Below are positions 23,141 through 33,556 of a DNA stretch of 64,000 nucleotides, piece by piece (the first letter of the stretch is position 1; every line of letters starts with the position of its first letter). The translations under genes and the position numbers were made by a program. The notes under the pieces are model-generated. The model had not been told where the DNA came from, searched no databases, and worked only from the letters and a program-made list of their open reading frames with translations. Origin of the DNA: Strongyloides papillosus (Eukaryota > Nematoda > Chromadorea > Rhabditida > Strongyloididae); assembly GCA_005656395.1 (NCBI GenBank), contig SRSI01000012.1, forward strand, positions 310,001-374,000. Direction: 5' to 3'.

Positions 23141-24476
23141 ATGAATTTGTCCATTTTGATTATTTTGTTATCGATATTATGTGTTTTGCAAAATGTAAGC
23201 TATTATTGTAAAAAATAATATTTTTGTTTAGTTAGTTGAAAGCAAAAAAAAAAATAAGCCGAAAAGGCCAATAAAATCAAAAAAACCGCATATCTCCATC
23301 ACCATAATAAAAAAACCGGGTAATCGTAAACCAGGGAAAAAACCGGGTTGTCACAAGCCACCAAAAAAGCCCCATCGAAAAACAACACGCAAGCCAGCAC
23401 AAAAGCCGGAGCCACCATACAAACCCCCTTATTATATCGAAGATAACTATATCCGGTATTATTTAGATACAAATCTCAAAACTGAATTAAGTGATAATAT
23501 TGAATATATATTTAAAAGAATAGTAAGTTCTAAAACATGCTTGATTATGACAAAACAAACTTCAATGTTTGAAAAAAAAGATATTGATATTGGTTATTGT
23601 TCATTTAATAACGTAGAATTATCTACTAATAGAGGCAAGCCGACAAAGGTGTGTTTGAGAAACGATGTAACCATAAATGAACTATTTTTTTATATTGGTT
23701 ATGCACTTGGATTAGTACCAGAAATTACGCGTAAAGATAGTAGTCTTAATGTAAAAGTTTCCAAACAATATATTTCAAAATCATATTATGATAAATATTA
23801 TAAAGTAAAAGATTATAATAGTAGAATTATAGCTAATAGCAGTTTTGATTTCTATTCGATGATGCTTTCTTCTCCGTACTTTGGAAGTAAAAAAAAAGGA
23901 AAAAAAACATACAAATTTACGTCTCATTTGTCTTATTATTATGAAAAAAGCATAAATTTAACTAAAAAGTTTAACTTCAATGACATTAAACGTATATGGT
24001 ATTTGTATTGCCTTAGTGAAGAATACCTAGAATCAAACCCATGTAGAAATGGTGGATTCTTTAGAAATGATATTTTTAAATGTGTATGTCCTTCACCATT
24101 CACTGGACGTTATTGTGAAGAAATGGAAGAGATAAGAAGTAGTTGTGGTGATGTGCTAAAGTTTAATGCAAATTCATCTAAAGTTTTTTATACAATAGAA
24201 AATGTTGATGGTTATTGTTATTATTCAATAAAATCAAAAAATGGAAAGAAAGTGCAATTCATTATTAATAAACTAATTTTTACAGAATGTAATGGTGGTA
24301 GTGGGGCTAATGGAGTGACAGTTAAATACCGTGAAGATAAAGGTGCAGAAGGTCTTTTTGTACCCGGTAATTATGCAAATATTATTTTTCCTCCATTAAG
24401 TAGTGAAGTATATTTAATTTATTATGGTGATGGAAGTAATAGGTTAGATTTTTCCATCCAAGAAGTCGGTAAATAA
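23141..24476 (+). CDS. Astacin-like protein with lost zinc site, EGF-like and CUB domains
   Basis: Exons 23141-23194 and 23232-24476 (intron 37 nt), 432 residues. A signal peptide (MNLSILIILLSILCVLQN) is followed by a very basic Lys/Pro-rich segment (residues about 22-85), then an astacin-type domain, an EGF-like domain (NPCRNGGFF...CVCPSPFTGRYCE) and a CUB-like domain beginning SCGDVLKFNANSSKVFY. The astacin active site should read HExxHxxGxxHE; here residues 171-182 read FYIGYALGLVPE, so all three His ligands and the catalytic Glu are replaced while G178 and E182 and the flanking EITRKDS remain. The Met-turn region is YSMMLSS. The architecture matches nematode NAS proteases, which are greatly expanded in Strongyloides, but this copy cannot bind zinc in the usual way. 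A secreted non-enzymatic role is inferred. Confidence 0.8.
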
Positions 24477-25599
24477 TTAAATTAAACAAACTCAAGACAT
24501 AAAAAAGTAAGCATTAATTTTTATTTAAAACTTTTAAAAAGAGATACTTTATATGTCATATGTTTAGTAATTTACTACAAATAAATTTACCGTAGACAAA
24601 GCTAAAAATCTGTAATTATTTTAACAAACAGTATTCCGCTGCTATCGTCATCACTTCGGTAATGAATTGTTTTTTTTAATATTTGAAATTCTAAAAAAAA
24701 ATATAGAAATTATTCGTTTCATAATAACATAATTGCAAAATACCAATTAATATTTTATATTTATTAAATTTTATAATATTAACAATAATCATTAAAGTTA
24801 TATAGGTTTTTAAAAGTTAAAAATATAAAGCGAATTCTTTCTAAATTGTTTTATTAGATATATTCATGATTCTAAATTCATTTGGTACTTTAAATTTGAA
24901 TAAATTTTTAATATTAATATAGAAAAACAAAAAGGACTTTTATGTTAAACTTCTGATTCTAAATAACAATAAAATGCAAGATTAAAATTACTGATTATGA
25001 TGGAAATTAAAAATAAAGATTAGTTTTGAATCTCGTTAATTTTTTTGAAAAACTGATAATATTTGTTGCTGATCACAGATATTTTATCTATATTTTGCTT
25101 AAAATGGTCCAATTTTATAGATCAATAACCTAACATATCTCTGTTTGGAAACGCAATAAAGATTATTTCCGCAAACTTAATGTATATATTCTAATTTTTT
25201 TTTCATATTTTTGTTTAAAAAATCTTTTAAAATGTATTATAAAAATGATTACATAGATTTTTATGTTCTAAAGTGATAAAAAATTCTTCTATGTTTATGA
25301 AATTAAAGGCAAATCAAAAAAATTACTCAGACGCTTTTCGATATTAAATAGATTTATATTGAATGGAAAAGCAATAAATATATTCTAAATAAAGACTTCG
25401 GTGATTTGTTTTTATAAAATATCAAAAAATGTTATTTTTAAAATACGTGAATTTACACTACTTTAACGTTATGTGATTGTTTTTTCAATATAATATTTCC
25501 TTCTGAAGTGTGTCCATTATTCTCATAAAGATGTCAGATTTAAGTTATTTTAGAAAAAAAATTACTAATTTTTTTTTTCGGTTATTAGTATGTGTGTTA
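24477..25599. other. Intergenic
   Basis: AT-rich, no supported gene. It lies between the astacin-like gene and the start of the duplicated RING block. Confidence 0.45.
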
Positions 25600-26361
25600 G
25601 CTCAATATTTTTATTGACAAATTAGCAAAAAATATTTTTTATATTTAAAAAAGTCAGATATTTCTGCATATTAATATTGTCTTCAAAATAAAGCTTACAG
25701 AAACATTTATTTATTGCTTTACTAATTTTATCAACTTTCCGCTTTTATTCAATAACTATTATTTAATTGCTTGAATAACAGAATAAAATTCAACATTTAT
25801 CCATGTAATGTTACCTATTGGATTAATTTCAAAAGTAAAAATATTCTTAACCATTCAACAAATCACTTTCCACAAGAGACTTTACATGATTTAATGTATA
25901 ATGCAGAAAATTATGAAATACTTTGTTTTTTCCCATCATTCAGTATTGGTATTTCTAAACATTTAGATTACCAATAAGACTCCTTATTATTGTTATCTTT
26001 CTACATTTCAAAAGTATTTAAAGAAGGTGTATGTGTAAGAATTTCATTCAGTGAGAATTTTTTTAATTTTAATTGTCAAATTTAATGTAGTTAACCGATT
26101 GAGTGAAACACAAATATCAACTGTATATTTTTTCAATGTATGATTTTTTTTCAGATGTCATTCAGGTGCTCTATTTGTTCAGAGGCGTACACTGCTAGTG
26201 GTACAGAACATGCTATATGTTCTACCAAATGTGGTCATTTATTTGGGAAATCTTGTTTAAAAAAATGGGCAAGTGAAAAAAATGTTGAAGGCAAATTCAT
26301 GTGTCCAGTATGCCGTCAGTCTTTACGCGATTATTTTCCAATTTATGATGTTCCAAATGAG
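25600..26361 (+). repeat. Copy 1 of tandem duplication (upstream DNA plus RING exon)
   Basis: The stretch from about 25610 through the RING exon of the first RING gene corresponds segment by segment to 27770-28547. Matching blocks include AGCAAAAAATATTTTTTATA against AGCAAGAAATATTTTTTATA and TTGAATAACAGAAT against TTGAATAACAGAAA (25771 and 27939). Offset is about 2.17 kb. Boundaries are approximate. The open frame at 25771-25977 lies inside it and is not kept open in copy 2, so it is not called. Confidence 0.6.
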
Positions 26362-27621
26362 GTAATTTTGAATTAGATTGAAATTTATATTTTTTTTGTT
26401 ATTTTAGTTATTAGGAACTACATTAAATGAAATTAAAGACAAATGGCACAACGAAGATGATATATTGAGACGATGTATTTTGGGGACGTTAGGAGAAAAA
26501 CACTTTTTTATAGAGAAAGAAATGGTAGAACATGAAGATTTGAATAAAAAAACCATTGAATTTTCTGATGCTTCAAATGGGTATATTTTGATCGCTGGTT
26601 ATGATGAATTTAAGTTTAATGACAGTTATGATTATCCTAATGATGATTATGACAGAATCTATTTTCTAAAAGTTTATGATGGTGAACATGTTTGCTATAG
26701 TAAAAACTTTAGATCAATTCGTATTACAGCTGTAGCGGTTTATAAATATTCTAAAGATGGTATCGAATATTGTGTTGGTTTGGAAAATGGGAATATTCAC
26801 AACACAGTATTTTATTTAACTAATGGAGATCGTGAAACCCCACATGAGAATATTTTATTTAATGAAAATAAGGATATTAATTCAATATGCTATTTGGGAC
26901 AAAACGATATTGTATATTCAGTTGAACATTGTCATATATTTAATGTACATACTGACGTATGGATTTTAAAAAAAATTGGTTAGGAAATAGCAACATAAAA
27001 TTAAGGACTGTAACTAATTTAAATGTGGTAAATGATCATGTTTTATTGGGAATAATGAACAGAAAAATTTACGTATTTGAGAAGGATAAACCACCATATG
27101 TAGTTTATTCTGAGAAGAATAGTAATGTTACCAGCTATGTTTTTGATTCAGTTACAAATACAATACTAATAAGTGCTTTAGAACCTGAGGATGAATATGA
27201 CGGTAGAGAATATATAAAGTTACAATTTAAATTACGTGGATTAGGTAAAACGTATATTTGTGAAAACAGTGGCAGTAGAAATGAAGTATACACCAGCTAT
27301 AGCCTTTTAAACTTTCAAGATAATAATTACTTCAATTATCATTTAACATCACGTTTAAATCATCACCAATTGCCACAAAAAGATACGAGGATACTTTCAT
27401 TTATACCAGGTACTGGAAATGATACACTCCGAGTATATGTTGTAAATAATTGTTCTAATGAACTTTTGATGGAAGAAAAAATTAGAAATTTACATAGTTG
27501 TATTGGTGTTACCGCTCTTGACACACTAGAATTTGTTAATTCAAAAATGATAAGAATTCCAATTGTTGTAATACTTGATGACGACTTTGTAGTGTATAAT
27601 TTTTATAGTTCTATAGAATGA
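26155..27621 (+). CDS. RING finger plus beta-propeller protein (RFWD3-like), with apparent -1 frameshift
   Basis: Probable E3 ubiquitin ligase. Start chosen at ATG 26155 because TTTTTTTCAG abuts it (spliced-leader acceptor); an in-frame ATG at 26140 would read through that tract. Exon 1 26155-26361 encodes a RING domain: CSICSEAYTASGTEHAICS, CGHLFGKSCLKKW, CPVCR, a C3HC4 pattern like RFWD3 'CGHLFG'. Exon 2 starts at 26408. Its frame runs to a stop at 26983, while the frame one base back opens at once and continues to 27621 with matching propeller-like sequence (KLRTVTNLNVVNDHVLLGIM). The switch is at T4A8 (26964-26975). With a -1 shift the protein would be about 470 residues. The cause may be an assembly error, a real inactivating mutation, or recoding. 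The RFWD3 link is inferred from the RING and the following repeats. Confidence 0.72.
26965..26975 (+). other. Frame-switch site with TTTAAAA heptamer in an A8 run
   Basis: In the incoming frame the codons are ATT TTA AAA, so T TTA AAA (26965-26971) fits the X XXY YYZ form of a -1 slippery site, and slipping back one base enters the downstream open frame. The same run is also the commonest place for a homopolymer indel. Confidence 0.5.
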
Positions 27622-28340
27622 ATTGAATGAAAGGGACTTTAGCTTAATGATTTTTTAGTAAAATACTTCTTTATGAAATGCGTTTATTAATTCCAAAAAT
27701 CTGCCAAGTTTGTTTATTTAAAAAAAAACAACCAGAAAACTGTTTCTTGATGTCAATATAACTACTCATATTTTTTTATATTGTTAATTTAGCAAGAAAT
27801 ATTTTTTATACATGAAAAATCAAATAACTTTTCATATTTATTATTGTCATCAAAATAACATCTAAAATAGCATATAATTATTGCTTTGTCAATTTCATTA
27901 TTTTCTACTTTTCATTGATATAACAATTATTATATTCCTTGAATAACAGAAAAAGTTCAACAGTTTATCTACACAATATTAATTATCAAGTTAACTTGCA
28001 AAATAATGAAATTTATCATCAATTTCTACAACGAAGTTACAATCATGATAAAAGATGTTATATAATTTAAGGTATGTTAGAAGATCATAAAATACATTGT
28101 TTTACCTTTAAGCATTCAACGGCGACATGTTAAAATGTTTAAATGGTATATCTATAATACCGAAAGCCTTTATCATTTTTGTTTCTTTTCTTGATTTAAC
28201 AGGTACTTAAAAATAAAACATGTGTAGAAATGTCAATCGTAGTAAAATTTACTTATACTCAACTACCAATTGTATTTTGTTAAATGTAAAATGAAATCTT
28301 AATTAATATAGTTTTTTTAATGTTATGTAATTTTTTCCAG
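27622..28340. other. Intergenic, largely copy 2 of the duplicated upstream DNA
   Basis: Between the two RING genes. From about 27770 it aligns with DNA upstream of the first RING gene. No ORF. Confidence 0.55.
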
Positions 28341-28547
28341 ATGTTGTTTAAATGTTTTATTTGTGTTAAACCTTATAATAGTAAAGAACATGCTCTGTAT
28401 TCTACTAAATGTGGGCATGTAATGGGAAAATCTTGTTTAAAAAACTGGGCAAGAAAAAACGGCGATGAAGGTAGATTTGACTGTCCTATATGCCGTGAAC
28501 ATCTACTTATTAATGATTGTCGCCAAATTTTTAATTTACCGTTAGAA
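27770..28547 (+). repeat. Copy 2 of tandem duplication (upstream DNA plus RING exon)
   Basis: Counterpart of 25600-26361. The RING exons are both exactly 207 nt, both have the acceptor tract ending directly at the ATG, and both have the intron at the same place (after residue 69). The non-coding part has diverged more than the exon. Confidence 0.6.
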
Positions 28548-29048
28548 GTAGGTTTAGGCATGCTTTTTATTATTTTATTAATATTTTAGTTATTAATAAC
28601 CAAATCAAAAATTTTGGATACCAATAAAAATAAATCGGAAAAACAATTAAATGAAGGTGACCGTAAAAGGAATATTTACTCTAGTAGCAAAATTCCTCTT
28701 AACAAGCCCACTAAGAGTAAGTTTTATGGTTTCCATTATCACTAACGAAAATTTTTTATAGAGGCCGATGAGTCTAAAAAACATTCGTTAAAGGGGCCCT
28801 ATAATCCTGTATTTGATGCACATCCAGTAAAAAAATTAAGGATAGATCGATATACAAACAAAACAATAAACAGTGATAAAATTCAATTTAATAGATCGGA
28901 GGAAGAGAATAAAAAATCTCCAATATGTATTGATGGTAATTCAACTTCTGAAGTTGAACATACAAAACATAGTAGAAATAATACTAATGTAATATTTGAG
29001 CCGTTATATCAGGCTCTTAAAAGATATGAAACAGAGAAAGAAAGTTGA
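28341..29048 (+). CDS. RING finger protein, tandem paralogue with disordered C-terminus and possible premature TGA
   Basis: Exons 28341-28547, 28590-28716 and 28762-29048, 206 residues. Residues 1-69 are a RING domain (CFICVKPYNSKEHALYSTKC, CGHVMGKSCLKNW, CPICR) clearly paralogous to the gene before it, with the intron in the same position. After it the protein differs completely: no propeller, but a basic, Lys/Asn/Ser-rich, probably disordered tail (KGPYNPVFDAHPVKKLRIDR). The reading frame ends at TGA 29046-29048 but stays open in the same frame for 42 more codons to 29177, with coding-like sequence ending in NTNMRPKDPRLNK. Either the TGA is a recent truncation or a very short 27-nt stretch (GTTGAA...TTTACAG) is removed, which would also keep the frame. 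Confidence 0.72.
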
Positions 29049-29189
29049 ATTTCTAAGCCACTGTTTACAGATGCTACGGAGGTTCTAGAAAATATTAGTG
29101 TCTCTCCTAATACAAACATGCGTCCAAAAGATCCTAGATTAAATAAAATAAATAAATTTAATGGAAAACATATTTAAAAAAAGAAATAA

Positions 29190-29760
29190 ATAGATATCAG
29201 CCAAAATTATGCTAGTGTCGATTTACACGAGAATTGATTTCTTTAATATTGCCTTCACTAGAACAAGACACAATAATCAGAATGTTTAGAGGATTTAATA
29301 CATAATTTGTAAAATTGTTGTTATCAGCACTATAAAGTACATATGATACCCTGTCTGGTTCAATAAAAAAATCTTATTACTCATAGTTCCTAATATACCT
29401 GTATATAATTTTTTTTTGATTTTTAATAATACTTCTACTTAATAAATAATGCTTAGATCAATTTTTTGTTTCTGATAAATTTTTTATATTATATACAAAT
29501 ACTATACTTTCACCAACAGAAATTACAAATAAACTTTTTATCTTATAACATACTGGGCGAATTTCTTTAAACTCAGAACAGTATTCACTGATAACGAAAA
29601 ATTTCGACAAGTTTGCAAAACAAACTTCCTATTTAGTATACTCATTCTGGGAACCAATAAAAAATCCAATAATATCATCTTGATATCTATTGAATGCTAT
29701 AGAATTGCATATATTTGCTCAAAGTTCATCAGAGAAACATTTAAATACTACTGTTAGTTT
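29190..29760 (-). pseudogene. Inverted decayed copy of the RING-propeller gene's C-terminal half
   Basis: Read on the minus strand this block is open except for several in-frame stops and two frame shifts, and its translation follows the propeller of the gene at 26155-27621 in order: CNSIAFNRYQDDIIGFFIG corresponds to ITAVAVYKYSKDGIEYCVG; IRPVCYKIKSLFVISVGE to INSICYLGQNDIVYSVEH; GILGTMSNKIFLLNQTG (shifted frame) to HVLLGIMNRKIYVFEKD; YVLYSADNNNFTNYVLNPL to YVVYSEKNSNVTSYVFDSV. The colinearity over four blocks makes chance unlikely. No RING exon was found further upstream on that strand. Its 3' end abuts the tail of the second RING gene, so the two are nearly convergent. Confidence 0.65.
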
Positions 29761-30445
29761 TAATTAATTTAATAAATTTGGTATTTTTATCAAATTTTGA
29801 GATAAAGTCAACACTAATACGTACTTTACTTATATAAGTATTAAATAACCAAATCAAAAATTTAAATCTTTGATTCGGTCATTTACTTACTGAAAACAGA
29901 AATTTGATAAAACAGCAAAATCAATAATAGTTAAAGTACAATCAAATATATAGTATTTATCAGCTAGAAAGAGGCTAGAAAAATTATATACACAAAAAAT
30001 CTTTTTGTTTAAGGATTCCAAATGAATTCAAGCAACGTAGATTATTTTACAGTTATACTATGATTCATTGTTGAAGTATGATATAAATTTGAATAGTGAT
30101 TTTAAAATTATTAAATATATTAGGTAGGTTTTAAACAAAAAACGGACTATTTGGATAGAAAAAACATTTATCTTCTAAAAAGTACAAAAGTTTGTTTGAA
30201 AAAGAGTTAATAGAAACATAATAAATAGTCATAATAATCATGAAAATTATCAATACACAAAATATCATTGGTTGGAATTTAAAATAAATACTATAAAATT
30301 TATCCAAATATACTATTTCAAATAAATTTATACAATATTACAATTTTAAAATCATTGTTTTCCAATAAAATTAGTAAATTACAAACAAATGAATAATTAA
30401 ACAAAAAGTATAATTTATAATTAACTTGTTATATCACACCATTTA
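29761..30445. other. Intergenic
   Basis: AT-rich, 3' flank of the ACBD6 gene (minus strand). Minus-strand poly(A)-type sequences (TTTATT in the given strand) occur near the gene end. No supported ORF. Confidence 0.45.
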
Positions 30446-31339
30446 TTAGCATTGATCAAATTTAAATTGGTCTTCCTCTTTCATCTCAGAGAACATTATT
30501 TTTTCAATTGTCATCGTGAGATCTCTCAAATTTTTTTCTTCTAGTAAATCATAAACTGATTTACCTTCATTATTTTTAATATCGAGGTTAGGACCATGTC
30601 TAGCTAAAATTGTAGCAACATCCTCATGATCGCATTCAATAGCGATATGCATAGGTGTTTGTCCATCAGCATCTCTTTTATTAACATCAACACCATTTAA
30701 ACATAACAAGCCGCATATTATAGTTCTACCACTGTCTGCAGCCAAATGAAGAACGCCCATTCCAAGAGATTCATCCCATAAATTCAATAATTGGTCCTTT
30801 TTATCGCTATCTAGTAACTTTTCAACTGCTTCAATATCATTTTCTTCCAGTATTTTTTTCCATTCATATAGCATTTTTTCATTTTCATCTGCATTCTCAT
30901 CCAATTCTTCTTCTTCATATAACATTCTTGAAGGTTTCATATCAATTGCTGATGTAGTATTATTAAAATGAGTACTTTCAGATATATTTATTCCAGTTAT
31001 TGATTCCAACATATCGACATATTCTTTCATAGCTTTAGACTTACTTAAACAACTTTTATATGCATTCACCCAAGCAGAAAATTTAGCATTACCTTTCATG
31101 TCAAATATACTTGGCATTTCCTTAATTTGAGGCCTTCCCTCTGTAGCAACTTTAAATCTTCCATAGAAATATAAAATATCTTTACGGGATATTTTATCAG
31201 TAAGAGAGGGAAGAATTTTGCAAGCTTTTTCAAATTTTTTCTCCAATATTGAATCTACAACTTCATTCTCCAAATTTGTTTCTTCAATCGACAATCCATA
31301 ACTCCAATCGAAAAAGGCAACCATGTGTACTGCAAGCAT
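30446..31339 (-). CDS. Acyl-CoA-binding domain and ankyrin-repeat protein (ACBD6)
   Basis: Intronless, 297 residues, close to vertebrate ACBD6 (282). The N-terminal acyl-CoA-binding domain (about 24-115) shows KFEKACKILPSLTDKISRKD, LYFYGRFKVATEG (the conserved YGxxKQAT-type motif), and KFSAWVNAYKSCLSKSKAMK (KWxAW motif region). An acidic linker follows (EEEELDENADENEK). Two ankyrin repeats near 195-265 contain LGMGVLHLAADSGR and DGQTPMHIAIECDHEDVA. The protein binds long-chain acyl-CoA and assists N-myristoylation in vertebrates. An alternative start is Met6 (MVAFF), which would drop five residues. Confidence 0.93.
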   Translation of the reverse strand: MLAVHMVAFFDWSYGLSIEETNLENEVVDSILEKKFEKACKILPSLTDKISRKDILYFYGRFKVATEGRPQIKEMPSIFDMKGNAKFSAWVNAYKSCLSKSKAMKEYVDMLESITGINISESTHFNNTTSAIDMKPSRMLYEEEELDENADENEKMLYEWKKILEENDIEAVEKLLDSDKKDQLLNLWDESLGMGVLHLAADSGRTIICGLLCLNGVDVNKRDADGQTPMHIAIECDHEDVATILARHGPNLDIKNNEGKSVYDLLEEKNLRDLTMTIEKIMFSEMKEEDQFKFDQC

Positions 31340-31682
31340 TTTTACTATTCCTTTTTAAATATTAAAATACATTACAAAAATTTGAATAAAAAAAGAAAGT
31401 GAGGAAGATAAAACCTTTGCAGTAAAAGTAAAAAAAAGTATTTTTTATTCGCAAATAATTAAATCCATCTTATTAAAATTGAATCAATTAATAATATAAA
31501 GAAATATCCACTTTCCAAGTACGAGATATAAAACAAATAAAACAATTATATAGGAAACAATAGAAAAGATTATTATATTTAATTTTCATTAAATTACGTG
31601 GAAGAAAGTAGTCTAACATTAATAAGATGATTGTATATAAAATATCAAACTATTAGCCATTTACAGAAAATAGAGAATATAA
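31340..31682. other. Short intergenic region between ACBD6 and eIF4H genes
   Basis: 343 nt, both neighbours on the minus strand. It contains the eIF4H 3' flank and ACBD6 upstream DNA. No ORF; spacing is larger than the usual nematode intercistronic gap. Confidence 0.5.
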
Positions 31683-32416
31683 TTATTTTTCTTTGCTGAT
31701 AGAAACATTTTTTCCAAATATTTTGGCAACTCTAGCAGCTTCTTCCTCCTCTTGTTGATGCTTTATTCTAGCCAACTCTTCTGGATCTGTTGTTCGGGGT
31801 TGAAGCTTAAGTTTTGGTCTTTCTGGATCATCAACTACCTCGACAGTACTTCGTTGGTATTCGCGAGTAGAATTCCCACGTCTACGATTCGAGGGATGGG
31901 CATTAACCCATTTTCCATTTTGAATACGTTCATTTCTGTCTTGTGGATTATTACGATTATTATATCCATTTCCTTTTTTATTATCATGACGTTGGTTGGT
32001 ATTGTGATTGTTACTTTTTTGTTGACTAAAACCTCCTCCGCGTTTATTCATGCTTCCTCCATCACGTGATTTCGTGTTTGCAATATCAATACGAAGTGTT
32101 CTATCAACAAATACATAACCATTAAACTGAAGAGCTTTAGCTAAATCCTCACGTGTACGAAATTCAACATAGGCATATCCTTTGAATTTATCAGTCTCTC
32201 TATCACGAACCATTTTTACCTCAACCATCTATAAAAAAAAACTTATTTTTTATATAATAGAATTATAAAAAATTAAGTGTTACCAATTAAACATACATCA
32301 CAATCTTTGAAAATATCATCCATATCACCTTGAATGGCATCGTATGGTAAGTTTCCAACATAAACCTTATAAGGTGGATTTTCAGGAAGCTGAACAGTGC
32401 TCCTTCGCTCACTCAT
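31683..32416 (-). CDS. drr-2: eIF4H-like RNA-binding translation factor (DRR-2)
   Basis: Exon 1 32416-32297 and exon 2 32228-31683 (intron 68 nt), 221 residues. A single N-terminal RRM: RNP2 KVYVGNLPYDAIQGDMDDIF and RNP1 KFKGYAYVEFRTREDLAKAL, followed by LRIDIANTKSRDGG, matching eIF4H, which stimulates the eIF4A helicase. The middle is Arg/Gly/Asn-rich (RGGGFSQQKSNNHN), probably disordered, and the tail keeps the PRLKLKPRT-type element as RPKLKLQPRTTDPEE and ends near IFGKNVSISKEK. In C. elegans the eIF4H homologue DRR-2 acts downstream of TOR in lifespan. The start ATG lies 4 nt after an acceptor-like tract on the minus strand. Confidence 0.92.
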
Positions 32417-33556
32417 ACTTCTCTAGAAATTGTGAAAGTTAAATAACAAACTTCTAACAAATATAATAATGATATTAAACGTAAAATAAATAAATTAATG
32501 TTATAAAATTTTAAACATATACTAATAAATATTTCCTAAGACAAATTATAAAGCAACTAGGGTAAATTTTTAATATAATCTTAAAAAATTTAAAATATAA
32601 AAAAATTAATGTTAACAATCATCTTGCATATATGAAAGTAAATATGATTATATCGAAATTTACTAGAACGTCTTTATAAAAAAATTTAAGGCTAATTTTT
32701 ATAATGCATAAAATTAATCTATTTCCTATGCAATAAAAGATAAAAATCATCCGTCGACAAAAAGTTCTATTCAACAAAAAAAATGTCTATATTCAAAATA
32801 TGAAAGAACTGTAATTAAGATTGAAATTTAAACTCTTGATAATATTTAATCACCAATCCATAATTATATAACATATGAGAATATACAAAAATTTTATATT
32901 TGTATAGTAATTGAACATTGGTTTGACAAGTACAAAGTTTTTTTAAAAAAAAAAAGAACAGTATCAAACACACAAATAGCAGAAGTTTATTTGAAATAAC
33001 ACAAAAAGCAAAAGTTCATCTACTTTTTTCATTATACATCCCAACTCCCTACTACATACCTCATAATTAAATGTGTAATTAGATTTTCGTTAAAATAATA
33101 TCAATTTACATATAAATGCACCTACATTTAAAGGTATCCACTTAAAAATTGCATCTAGAAATCAATTAACAAATAAATGAAAAAAAAACATCATGTTATG
33201 TTTTAAAGAAATATTTCTAAGAATTATTTAGCATCAGGATGGCATTATTCCAATTGAGTTCTTTGCACGAAATTATTTGTTTAACGTTATCTTGAGGAAG
33301 ACTTTTACACATGCAGGATTGTTAACTGTACCGATTTGCCATGGATTTTTGGCTACAACTTTTATTTATTATTTTTTATTTAATTTATAAAATATATGTT
33401 TTTTTTAATAAAAATTCGCTATTCATTGGTTTAACGAAAATAATAGTAATTTTTATAAATGAAATATAGTTGCTTATATATTTATTAATCCATTTTAAAT
33501 TTAGAATAAAGTATCTACTTTTAATGTATATAAATTAAATTGAAAATTCTATAATA
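32417..33556. other. Divergent intergenic region, eIF4H / TAF1
   Basis: 1.1 kb AT-rich with promoters expected for both genes. No supported ORF. Confidence 0.5.

Noticed and set aside
25771..25977. 68-codon ORF upstream of the first RING gene
   Set aside because: It lies in duplicated non-coding DNA, and the second copy (about 27939 onward) does not keep the frame open.
29851..29870. Short match between AACCAAATCAAAAATTT here and the start of exon 2 of the second RING gene
   Set aside because: Too short and low in complexity to call a duplication by eye.
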